Assembly: GCA_034670405.1 (NCBI GenBank)
Contig: JAXDDX010000011.1
Location: 5,624,001-5,688,000, forward strand
Length of the DNA: 64,000 nucleotides
Origin: Hoplostethus atlanticus
Taxonomy: Eukaryota; Chordata; Actinopteri; Trachichthyiformes; Trachichthyidae
Direction of reading: 5' to 3'
The notes below the pieces were generated by a model. That model was not told the origin of the DNA. It saw only the letters and a list, made by a program, of their open reading frames with translations, and searched no databases. Of this stretch, positions 54,132 to 64,000 are shown piece after piece (within the stretch, counting starts at the first letter, position 1; each line of letters starts with the position of its first letter). The position numbers and the translations under genes are program-made.

Positions 54132-54178
54132 GTCTTATATAAGACGCTGCTCTCACATATGAAATGTGAGAGCAGCGT
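54132..54178. repeat. two abutting perfect palindromes/hairpin
   Basis: GTCTTATATAAGAC (54132-54145) is a perfect 14-bp palindrome. It overlaps by two bases a hairpin with 14-bp perfect arms, ACGCTGCTCTCACA (54144-54157) and its complement (54165-54178), with a 7-nt loop. Not part of any recognised gene. Confidence 0.8.
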
Positions 54179-55388
54179 AGAGCGTGCTGTCAGCACTTGC
54201 CATCCTTGAACAGTGATAGTATGTATTATTGTCATCATGCACACTTTTCAGAAAAATTGCCTATTTAAGCATTGCGAACGGGCTGACAGTCGCGTTTTAG
54301 CCTAACCGCACACCGAAGATTATCTGGTAGTTAATCGCGTGCAGGGGGTCCTACTGTGTCTTCGGAGGCGTCGTCAGCACAGCGGCGGCTCCTGTTGAAG
54401 TGAACATGGATACGTGAATACCTGCACTTCGTTTGATGCGCATAACCTGAAGGATTTCTGAAAAGCGGTTTCCTTATCGGCCTGTCCACTTGAGCATGCC
54501 TTACTCATCAGTTTCCCAAGGTTGAGGCAGAATGTTAATGTACTTGGTGTAGACCGGCTCATTTGAGAGATTATAAAACAAGAAGCCAAACTACTGCCCC
54601 TAAAGTAGTGCTTGGTCTTCTTTGTGCAAAAACACTTTCAAATGTAACCTTAATGTTATTACAGCATGGTGAATATTTGATCTCTAGAATACCATTATGG
54701 CACAAATGGCATATGGCACACTCCAGTCTTACACCACTAGGTGGGACTATGCACTTTGATTACATACGTAATATTGCTATCACTGAAGCACCGGGGCTGG
54801 CCATTTCAGGATCCAATACTGACTGTGTGCTGTGTTGCCTTGGCAAGCCCGTCTTCTTATTTATTTGGCCTGCTTGCGCTACTGATAAAGAACATAAGCG
54901 GCAGTTCAAGGTCTCTGGGAAGCTCTGGCGATATTGTGCTTCTTTAACTGCTATGGAGGTGTGCAGGTTTTTGGGTAGTTATAGCCTCTTCACTTTATTG
55001 TGCACACCTCCAGAAGAGCTCTAGTGCCGCCACCCGCCAACATGAGTAGCCCTGGAGTTGTCATCGCTTGTTGTCAGACCCCCTCCCCCCCCTGGCTCTC
55101 AGTATCGATTATGTCTTTGGGGGGCGAAGTGACCTCTTGACACAGAATGAATTATTATTACGTGGGACTGCTTTGATATTTTGAAAGTGAAAGTAAATGA
55201 ATGGTGCCGATTATCTGTTGGCGGAACGGCCAATATTGACTGTGCATGAAATGTGCGTGAGATGTTGGTGTGCTAAACTGTGTGGAGGTGGAGGTGACAA
55301 CGGTGCCGTGTTGCGTTCTGAGAAAGATGGCAACAAGTTTTGCAGTTTATTTCAAACTTTTCACACTAGCTTGCTACCGTTTAAAATC

Positions 55389-55735
55389 TACAGGGGGTGG
55401 ACAAAATAACGGAAACGCCAAACGATGTATGAAGAAGAAGTGGCTAACAAGGCGTACGGACACCCATTGCCTTCAGGAACAGCTTCAGAACTGTGTGTAG
55501 TTGGATATTGGATCATTCTCCAAGAAGATTCTCCAGATCTTTGAGGGATGTTTAGATCTGGTGACTGGGGAGGCGATGGAAGGAGCTTCTTGAAATATGG
55601 GAACCTCATGAGGGAACAGCGTTTGCTCCCTAGGGGTCCGGATTTTGCGCTCTTTTACATCCTGTTGCGCTTCTTTGCACACTGGCTTTGGATACAAGCT
55701 GTCCTCACTTAACCTCCCCTTTTTCCGCATCCGCT
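55389..55735 (-). mobile_element. Tc1/mariner-like transposon fragment
   Basis: The left boundary is TA followed by CAGGGGGTGGACAAAATAAC, a terminus typical of a common fish Tc1-like family. On the minus strand the frame contains SPPQSPDLNIPQ, the relic of the transposase motif WPxxSPDLNPIE, with frameshifts around it. The other end is missing, so it is a dead, truncated copy. Confidence 0.65.
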
Positions 55736-56649
55736 ATTGCTGATATGTGTTTTCCATCTAGAGGAGGAGCACTCACATTTCTCATGAGTAGCATCTCTAC
55801 TCCATCAGAATACCAATGAGTTGTACATTAGGCCTGAATCAATATGATCCCTCTCCAAATCTGTATTTATTCCTTTCCCAGATTGTCTCTCTCCACCCAG
55901 ATGCTCTACTGTGCTGTCGGAAAAGAGAAGAGGCTGGTAAAGAAGGGAGGACGTGAGGGGAATGTGAGGGCAGTCTGACTCGGACATCAAATGCAGTGGT
56001 TTTGTGGACTTTGCATTTCTTGGTGGTGAAGGGGTCGGGGAGATTCAAAGCCCGTGTGGCCATAGAGCACATGCAGATTGTGCTCATATGAAAATGGTCT
56101 CAGGACATAAATGTGTTGTGTTCAAGTTCGGTCTGATTTCTGTTTGTCGTAAGTTTGTCTTACTGAGCAACGGATGTAATATTGCAAGGATGCTCGACAG
56201 TCTTCACCTGAAATTGGAGTTGATTAAACACCTGCACATGGCCTTAGAAAACATGTCTGATGTCAGTGACGTCAGCAGGTCCCGACAAGACCAGGAAACG
56301 ACCCCCCCCCCCCCACCACCCCACCCACGCTCAGCATGGAGGAGTGATGTCATCGGAGGGAGAGCAGGAGGTTGGCTGAAGCGTTATTGAGCTTGACGTT
56401 TTATTACCAAGAGCACCAGACGTATGACCACACACACCATTCACTACGAGGACGCGGACCAAAAAACAGTGGAGGACACAACCCGAGAGCCAAATAAAAA
56501 ATGGAAACACATTTATGAGCCGTTGTAATCTGAGAGAGAGGGGTGGCGGGGGGGGAAACAGCGACAGGCAAACGGAGGCAAAGGCAGAAATGCAGATAGA
56601 AACACAGAGGAAGAGGGGGACAGTATGAGTGTGCATGCTGATGGGGATA

Positions 56650-57203
56650 GGAGCGCGTGGAGATACAGAGCTGCAGAATCCTGAATCCAGCAGATGGAGA
56701 CTCCGTGTCCTTGTTTTGCGGTGATCTGTGGGAGCCTGTGGAACATGCAGCTCGCGCCGCTGCCTCGCACTGCTGCAGTGGAGGAGTAAATGCGGAGCCC
56801 AACACTGCTCCAGGTGATACACAGCAGCCCAGCCCGGCAGACTGCTCCTTCCTCAGCCTCCCCTCTTCTCCTCCTCCTCCTCCTCCTCCTTCTCCACCTC
56901 CTCCTCCTCCTCCTCCTCCTCCTCCTCCTCCTCCTCCTCCTCCTCCTCCACCACCTCCTCCTCCTCCTCCTCCTCCTCTTCTGTCAGCACTCCGTTCCTC
57001 TGAGGGCTCTGGGAAAAAAAAAAAAAATAACAAGGAAGGAACGGCAAAAACAGAGGAGCGATCCTGCTTTTTTTCCGCACCATTCTCAGATGTGAAACGC
57101 CGCTGTCTGTGCGTCTGCATGACCGTCCGCTGCTTCCCTGTCACCGTGTGAAGACGCGCCGCATATGTGCTCCAATGTCTCCGGAACATAGGCTCGCTGC
57201 AAG
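56650..57203 (+). other. candidate non-coding first exon/promoter with (TCC)n tract
   Basis: A GC-richer stretch ends with a good splice donor (TGCAAG|GTAAGATG at 57203/57204). It has no convincing coding frame: the long open frames arise from the TCC repeat. It looks like a 5'UTR exon of a plus-strand gene whose coding part lies beyond the window. Inference only. Confidence 0.4.
56864..56983. repeat. (TCC)n polypurine/polypyrimidine tract
   Basis: About 40 CTC/CCT triplets with a few interruptions, strongly strand-asymmetric. Such tracts can form triplex DNA. Poly-Gly, poly-Pro and poly-Glu frames across it are artefacts. Confidence 0.95.
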
Positions 57204-57508
57204 GTAAGATGACCGGGAAACATGCAGAGAAACGAAGCTAGTGTTTCTTTTTTCTTTTTTTTTTACAAGGAAGAGATATGTTAGACCTGTGTGTGTGTGT
57301 GTGTGTGTGTGAATTTAACAGGTAGATGAGAAGTTGCCTACAGCAGATTAGGTAATTGGTATTCCTCTCTGTGGGTGGAAATCACAACAAGCTCTCAGGG
57401 ATAGCGAGAGAGATGGATGACGCTTCTGTCGGATGCGCGACTCGCATCTGTCTTGAGTTTCGGAGGAAAGGGACCTCTTCTCTCCCTCAATCACAGTGAT
57501 CAGTACAG

Positions 57509-57530
57509 GTGTGTATGTGTGTGTGCATAT

Positions 57531-57574
<44 letters not shown>
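57509..57574. repeat. (GT)n microsatellite, interrupted
   Basis: GT array with GTAT, GCATAT and GTTT interruptions, then a pure run. Confidence 0.9.
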
Positions 57575-57578
<4 letters not shown>

Positions 57579-58198
57579 CTAGCAGGGTGGGAGGGACAGT
57601 TCCTCACCCAGTCTTCTCGATGGGTAACAAGGGATTTTCATCTTGACAGCGAGCTTCCTTCCTAGCGCTAAAGTCTGCAGAATGTCAGGCTTTGAAATAA
57701 TGTAGATATTCACCGCCTCGGTCTCACCGTCATTTATACAGACATCCATACATCATAGCAGGGTCTTGTCATTTTTCTTCTCAGTGGGTCATAGTGGGGC
57801 TTTTGTAATAATAATTTGTTTTTTATCCAAGGTGCCTTACAGTTCCATGAATACTTTTAGTTTGAAAGACCCCCCGAGAGAGACGAACCCCTTCTCCCTG
57901 TCATTATCTGTGTGTGTGTGTTGGTGGCTTGTTTGTTATAGGTAGAGAGGAATTAAGATGGAGAGAGAAAAGACGGATGGGAGGGGGTGGTGGTGGTGGT
58001 GGAGGTGGAGGTGGAGGGTGGGGGTGGGTCGGTGACAGAGGTAGTAGTAGAACTCTGTGGTGTGTGAAAGCTGCTGGCTGACAGCTGAATGGCGCGATCC
58101 CTCTCAAATCTCTCAATCACATGTCGGGTCTGGCGCCTTAAGTCCCAGGCCTCAGGTGACCTAATGAAGATTTACCACTTTCAGCCCCCCCCCCCCCA

Positions 58199-58300
<102 letters not shown>

Positions 58301-58644
58301 TCCCAATTCCATAATTAGAGACGGAGACAAGCTGGTGCTGCAGCTCCTTCCAAATCCTGCATTCTGCTGTTTGACAGGGCTTTAGGGTTTCTGTGTGTGT
58401 GTGTGTGTGTCCGTGTGTGTGTGTGTGAGATTCAATCTACATGCAAGGTCGTTCATGTTTGCATGTAGATTTGATACCATGCTAGGCTTGTTTGCTTTGA
58501 TCACTATTTTGCGATATGCAGCAGGGTATTGATTGCTATCATTTATCACTAGCAGCGTTAATCCTTCATTCTCAAACCACACACACACACACATATCTTG
58601 GTATCTTTGCCCTTGCAACAAACATCTAATGTATATAGTAAGCA

Positions 58645-58834
58645 CATATGCCTATATATGCATGTAATACACACATAAGCATGCATGCACGTGCACACAC
58701 ACACATACACACATGCACACACACAGACACAGTTACATCTAGGTAGGCTCAAGTCCTTTGAGACATGTTTTGTGATTAAGGGCTATATAAATAAATAAAC
58801 CTTCTTCATATGCCTATATATGCATGTAATACAC

Positions 58835-58837
<3 letters not shown>
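58645..58837. repeat. 31-bp direct repeat flanking a retroposon-like tail
   Basis: 58645-58675 and 58807-58837 are identical 31-bp copies (start CATATGCCTATATATGCATG). Just before the second copy lies GGGCTATATAAATAAATAAA, a typical fish LINE/SINE end. The copies may be a target-site duplication or a tandem duplication that later acquired the CA-rich filler. Confidence 0.7.

Positions 58838-58910
<73 letters not shown>
58838..58910. repeat. (CA)n microsatellite
   Basis: About 35 CA units with one CG interruption. Confidence 0.95.
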
Positions 58911-58913
<3 letters not shown>

Positions 58914-59676
58914 CTAAAGCAGGCTTCTTACATTTATAGCAAGGTGTCTGGCTGAGGTAGCCATTTGTCATCTGTGGCATTGGAATGCAGAGGAGGATCT
59001 CAGAGGAACAGATTCAGCTCCTCAAAGCTCCCAGGCGGCTTTTCACTGCTCTGATTCCCCAGCAGCTACAGTAGCATCCTGAAACACCTCATTTAGCTAG
59101 CACCCTGCAAAAAAGCCGGGCATCTCCCAAAACCCCAACTCTGAGAATTGAGGGAGGCCTGTCTGATCTTCTTTTGGATGCCCCTGCATTTCTGACACGC
59201 AGTATGACAGTGGGTTTGGCTCGGTGACCAGAGTCATGGAGTATTTTCTGCACGCAAGAGATAACGACAGGTTTCATGTATAACCAAAAAAGGGCAATAT
59301 TGGAGATCTCTTCAGGACACCAACGATTTGTATTTTTCGCGGTATGGACCTGTCAATCACTTGCCTCAATTTATGAGACGGCTAATGTGTTTATCTAACC
59401 CTTAGTTTTAGCACCAGCTGTGCTTCTTGGGTCATTAAAGCAGAGTGGAGATGAAGCGATATGATCATACAATCAATGTATAGTTACTCTCTCTGCATGG
59501 TTTAGGATTAACAAGATTAACAAGTAGGATGTCTGACTGCTGGTGGCATCTTCTCTCTGGGTTCTCCTGACATGGATTGGAGGTCAGGATGGGAATGACT
59601 AACCAGTGATTAGCTGACTAGTCGATCCATTGCCGGGCAATGTGCAAGATGACAGTACCTGTCAGTTGTATTACAA

Positions 59677-60580
59677 TTAAAGTGATAATCCACAAGATAT
59701 ACGTTATATATTTTATTTTGGTGACATCTTTCGTGCTAAGCATGCATTGCTGTGGTGTTTCTCTACTTTCCAGAGATCACCTGTCAATCAAACAGTGTGT
59801 CCGGGACTGTGATGTCTTTCTACTGTTGATGAGGTTTGACTTTCTGTAGGTGGCGCTCTTTTCTTTGTCTGTTCAGCCACGGTGGCTATCGCTGCTCATG
59901 CTAACTACCCAGTTCTTTACCCATTTATTCCAAACAACCTGCTGCAGGAAACGTAAAACGCATCACTTCCTGTACGTCAGAGGACTTTTCCCCGGAACGA
60001 TGTAAAAGCAACTGGCTGTAGACCCTTTGCAGAAGTGTTATACCATAAATACCATAGCAAACACTGCAGGAGATTTAGCAGAGTTAGCAACCAGCAACTT
60101 GTCATTATAAACACCCACTGGTGAAACTACATGAAAAACTCTGTTCGCTTTTCACACTCTTTAAAATAAGAAAGTGTTATCTCATTAGTGGTAAGAAAGA
60201 ATAGCAGTTGTAGTTAAAGTATAGGGAAGTAACATTATAGTCATGCTAATGATTTAGACTAGCTAGCTATATAGCTAGGCTAGGTAACGCTAGGTAAACC
60301 AACAGCTGGGTAAACAAATACATGACACTGTTTTTGTGTTGATAAGCGAAGCAGTAGATGATGTTGTGTATGCTAGCACTCATTTGGACATTTCTCTCTA
60401 AAGTTGAGCAAGGTTTCTTGTTGTTGCTATTTCTTGTTCTTGTCTCCCAACATGGCTGCTAGGGGGTTGTACAATGCTTCTGCAACACCTCTTGAATCAC
60501 CATTCTGTTATATCAATCAGTGATAGAGAGTAACAAAAGGGACATTTATATGAAAATGTTGCAAACTATTACTTTAACTA
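59677..60580. mobile_element. possible inverted-repeat element, about 0.9 kb
   Basis: The left end TTAAAGTGATAATCCACAAG and the right end, read inversely as TTAAAGTAATAGTTTGCAAC, share a TTAAAGT-AATA terminus. Only about 10 bp match well and no target duplication is seen. The call is weak. Confidence 0.3.
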
Positions 60581-61479
60581 GTGCACTGAGCTGCCTGAAC
60601 AAAACGCTACATTTCCATTTTCCATTTTCGTCAATGTAAATATTGCTGCTGTCAGGGGAAAACCTAAATAACCTAACTACAATTTTGGTGTTTTTCAGTT
60701 TTTACTTTTTATAGGTCTTTGTATGCTCCTTATATCCCATGACCTTAGGGCCCATAAAACAACAAATTGTGTTATTCCAAATGCATGGGCCTCAATCTGA
60801 TCCAAAAACAGCTGTTTTTATTCAATCCTGAGAAGTGATGAATAGTTTTGGTAATACGATCATTTATCTGACAACAGTGATGTAATCTTTTTTCAAATTA
60901 AATTCAACTACGGAAAAATGTCTGTCTCCTGGGTTGTACAGGGGTTGCAAGTTTTTGACAGACACAATTACAAAGCTGTCAGTTACGTCTGGATTTGGTG
61001 TCATTCCACTTCTAGACTAGTCAGCAATAGCACTTTTGATTTTAATTTGATTTTTCTTCAGGGAAATTAGTCACAATGACCATACCGAGGAATGGACTTG
61101 CTATGATTCACCACCTTGGGATTAATATTTTTCCACTCTAGAGAGTGACATTTTCTTCTCAGGTAATCCCAGGATAACCCTGTTGAAATTACATTTTAAT
61201 GATGATTCACGATTGGATCTATTTTAACAGCTTACCTAAATTACATGTCCGACTATTATAATTTCACATAGTTTATTTCTCTCATCCTATACCTCGCTAG
61301 TGGCACCTTGGCAACTTCCCCTTCCTCACTTCTGTATCTACATTATAAAAGGCACTTCAATTGCAGTGAATTTATTGACTAGGTGCATTTGACAGACATT
61401 TCATTAGGCACTTTTGCTGAATAAAATAAAAGATCATTTTTAAGTCAAACCTCTCCTGCTCCATTGATTTTTATTTGCA

Positions 61480-61972
61480 AGGAAGCCTGTTTAAGGGTCA
61501 TTTTAGTCTGCCTTCCTGGTGGGAGGAGCCTCTTTGATTTGCCCTGCCCAAGGTTTCTTCCATTTTTTCCCCTATAGGGTTTTCTGGGAGTTTTTCCTCC
61601 TCTCTATAGAGGCCTCAGGCTGGTGGTGCCGGCCAGGTTAGCCTACCTTAGGCAGGTTAGGTAGACTCACTATGTCCTCCTCTCTGTTAAATCCTTTCAG
61701 TCCTCTTCTACCTGTTACTCTGTTTTCATGTGCTTTTGTTCTGATCGTACTCTGTAACATCTTATCTGTCATAATTGATAAGGGCCTATATGAACAAGCT
61801 TGACTTGAATTCTCTCAAGCCAACAGGGAGCTTTGCATTAGCATCACAGAGACGGCGTATCTTTAATGTGCAATATGTTTTATTTGTTGTATTCTTGTCT
61901 ATATTCTGTTCTTTGCTGCTGCGATGACCCAGTTTCCCCACGGGGATCATTAAAGTTTCATCTCATCTCTTT
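61480..61972 (+). mobile_element. LINE 3' end followed by a second retroposon tail
   Basis: 61500-61800 contains CTGCCCAAGGTTTCTTCCAT, CCCTATAGGGTTTTCTGGGA and AGGGCCTATATGAACAAGCT, a widespread fish LINE 3' block ending in TTGACTTGAAT. Directly after it, 61840-61972 ends in CCCACGGGGATCATTAAAGT and TCATCTCATCT, a Rex1/CR1-like tail resembling the one at 3285-3310. Both are 5'-truncated with no ORF. Confidence 0.7.
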
Positions 61973-63007
61973 TATCTGAATATTTCCTCAGCACCTGATG
62001 TTCTTTCCCGTGGCGAAATGAAGAGAAGCTGGATGGAAATAACCAGAATCCTAGTTCCCAGTGTTAATCCCTCGCAGTGGTGCTCGGCACAGTAACACGT
62101 GATGTAGCGAGCGAGGCTTCGTGTGGGCGTACGAGTGAGTGGAAGAGTGAATATGAGTTTGAATGTGGAGAGCGTTTTCACATCGATGAACCGGATAGTG
62201 AGTGCGATTGATGAATCTATTGTTTGAAGTTGAGGACACGCAACGCACACACACACACGCTCTCTTGGCCACATTTGGTAGTTTAGTGAGGCTATCAGCA
62301 CCTGTAGTGAAATGTGCCGGAAGGAAACATGGACACCGAATGTTTTCTGGCACGATGTTACATCGCAGCCTGGCAGCTCTCGGGTTGAACCTTGAATTTT
62401 TCTTTGCACCATTCTTTCCATGGCTGCCTCTTTCATTGCCACTAAATATCAGTGTGAGACAATCCCAGTGAAGTGTTCCTCCGTGCACTGTGCTACGTCT
62501 TGCAGCGCACGGCCTACTGTAAGAGTCGCTGTGGCCCGCGCTCAAGACCGCGAGGCTGTACCGTCAGTATCCCGAAACAATCGCACATAATCTCTCAAAT
62601 ACCTTTTTTTTTTTTTTTTTCTGAAGGCATTTGGCATTTTACAGTGCGTCATCCACAGTCTGACTCGGTCTCGGGCGATGAAAGGTTTTCCACACATGGC
62701 AGACCATCTCAGCTTTCAGTTACTGTAAAAAAAAAATAAAAAAAAAATGCAGAAGGCAAAATGGAAGATAGGAAACGTCTCTGCGGGAAACTGACGATGG
62801 AGGAAAATGGAAGATAGAAAAACTGTCTGCAGGAGAATGACGGCGAGCGAGGATGAGACCGCATCAGTGTGTGACAATCGTACGATCTGCGCTGATCCGT
62901 CCGGGGAGAGAGCCTCTTTTACAAGTCCAGAAAAGCGAGTCGCAGGGGGAGAATTCAGGTGTTGACTTGTTTCAGCGTGAGGAAACACCTCTTTCAGGTG
63001 AGAGTGT

Positions 63008-63276
63008 GTGTGTGTGTGTGTGTGTTTTTTCTCTGCGAAAATCTGTTGCAGTTAATAATGGAATCAACCGCCTGGTGTGTGGTGTGGTTTGGCTTCCCTA
63101 ATGAGGACTGGATTCATCCTCAGTCTCTGACAGTACGTCGAGTGGGATATGCTGCTCTCCAGCCTGTTTCCATGGAGATACTCGGGAGCTGTAGCGGCCC
63201 CCCCCCGTCTGCCGTGCATTCCATCGAACAGTGTTGCTTCATAGGATGGATCTGGGCCAGAGCAATGCACATTCAA

Positions 63277-63326
<50 letters not shown>
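63008..63326. repeat. GT microsatellites near the right edge
   Basis: GT arrays at 63008-63026 and 63280-63326. The sequence between them has no recognised feature beyond a C-run near 63200. Confidence 0.9.
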
Positions 63327-63328
<2 letters not shown>

Positions 63329-63507
63329 AGTGTACGTGTTTGAATGTGTGTGTTATAAGCTCCTGTAGTGTGTGTGTGTGCAGTTGGGGGGGGTTAGGCT
63401 TACGGTGCATTGTGGTAGTAGTAACGGCTAATATTACCGTACTATTAATGTGTGTGTGATATAGGGTGACATGAAAGCTACAGTTGCAGGCGTGTGTGAT
63501 CGTCTGA

Positions 63508-63510
<3 letters not shown>

Positions 63511-63556
<46 letters not shown>

Positions 63557-63573
63557 TATGTGAGTGGCAAAAA

Positions 63574-63612
<39 letters not shown>
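63511..63612. repeat. facing (TG)n and (CA)n arrays
   Basis: TG array 63511-63552 and CA array 63575-63612 are reverse complements of each other separated by 22 bp. Together they form a potential 38-bp-stem hairpin or cruciform. Confidence 0.9.
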
Positions 63613-63613
<1 letters not shown>

Positions 63614-63973
63614 AGTCCTAAAGCCCTCAGCATCAAGGGTATATCATTCTGTGGGCTTAGTTCAAGAGTGTGCCCTCGTATTCATTGACCGTATCTTGTA
63701 GTTTTTAGGGTGTTAGTGCTTGGCTGTGCCGAGCGGCGTCCTGACCAGGCGAAGGTGTAACCTTTTCTAGCTTTTCTACATGCTTTTCTACACATTGATT
63801 CCACATTTGAAATTCATACGATTTACAGAAGAAAAAAAAAGATCCGAATCAACTTTATCGACCTATGTTGTTTTAATCGGTTTCCCATCAAGCATGAAAT
63901 TGGTGTGTGGTGTGTGGTGTGTGTGGTGTGTGTGGTGGTGTGTGTGTGAATACGTGTCTGTCCTCCCCGGCAG

Positions 63974-64000
63974 CATCCGATGTGAACATCTCCCTAGAAG
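63974..64000 (+). other. partial exon cut by the window end
   Basis: A good polypyrimidine tract and acceptor (CTGTCCTCCCCGGCAG) precede 27 bases that reach the window end. Two of the three frames are open. One reads SDVNISLE; the frame in phase with the first base stops at the fourth codon. It could be a 5'UTR exon or the first coding exon of the next gene. Because human C12orf57 sits next to ATN1, an atrophin gene is one hypothesis, not testable on this fragment. Confidence 0.3.

Larger units (their letters stand above)
52838..56649. other. intergenic region with a Tc1 relic and palindromes
   Basis: No coding exon is recognised. Contains the hairpin at 54132-54178, a Tc1-like fragment at 55389-55735 and a C-rich run near 56301-56315. 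Confidence 0.45.

Noticed and set aside
54062..54244. Region around the hairpin as a tRNA or snRNA gene
   Set aside because: No cloverleaf, no A/B-box spacing and no snRNA motifs; only the palindromes are convincing.
56404..57189. 261-aa and 164-aa frames with poly-Gly, poly-Pro or poly-Glu
   Set aside because: They are generated by the (TCC)n tract in different frames and strands; no recognisable domain outside it.

Overview
The window is nuclear DNA of a ray-finned (teleost-type) fish. The genes are intron-rich with GT-AG introns and vertebrate orthologues. The gaps between them carry long (CA/GT)n arrays, short palindromic hAT-type MITEs, a Tc1-like relic and LINE 3' tails of the kind common in fish genomes. 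I cannot name the species. Nothing prokaryotic, viral or CRISPR-like is present.

Layout: (1) ypel5, minus strand, 1253-2581, with a probable long 3'UTR reaching the left window edge. (2) plb1, plus strand, 6812-20228, about 42 coding exons, encoding a type I membrane phospholipase B with three tandem lipase repeats (mammals have four). (3) ppp1cb, plus, 22133-26736, eight coding exons, 327 aa, intact. (4) bpnt1, minus, 28868-32023, eight coding exons, 309 aa, intact. (5) saysd1, minus, 33692-34525, two coding exons, 195 aa. (6) grcc10 (C12orf57 orthologue), plus, 35854-36734, three coding exons, 122 aa, head-to-head with saysd1. (7) A cytospin/SPECC1-family calponin-homology protein, minus, 38064-44604, ten coding exons resolved; its 5' exons are not fixed, with a candidate near 48344. 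(8) 48.4-64 kb holds no complete gene. It contains two candidate first exons (52442-52459 and one ending at 57203) and a partial exon at the right edge (63974-64000), so another plus-strand gene probably continues past the window.

The genes are ordinary chromosomal neighbours and not a pathway. ypel5, plb1 and ppp1cb also lie on the same chromosome arm in human (2p23), so that part looks like conserved synteny. bpnt1, saysd1 and grcc10 are on other human chromosomes. grcc10 and the cytospin-like gene converge tail-to-tail, with polyA signals 35 bp apart.

I found no convincing undescribed biological system. The most interesting observations are: the exon-by-exon triplication inside plb1, with a catalytically dead first repeat and a reading-phase conflict in it; a well-preserved hAT MITE with a perfect 8-bp target duplication; several strong inverted repeats; and the unresolved gene at the right edge.
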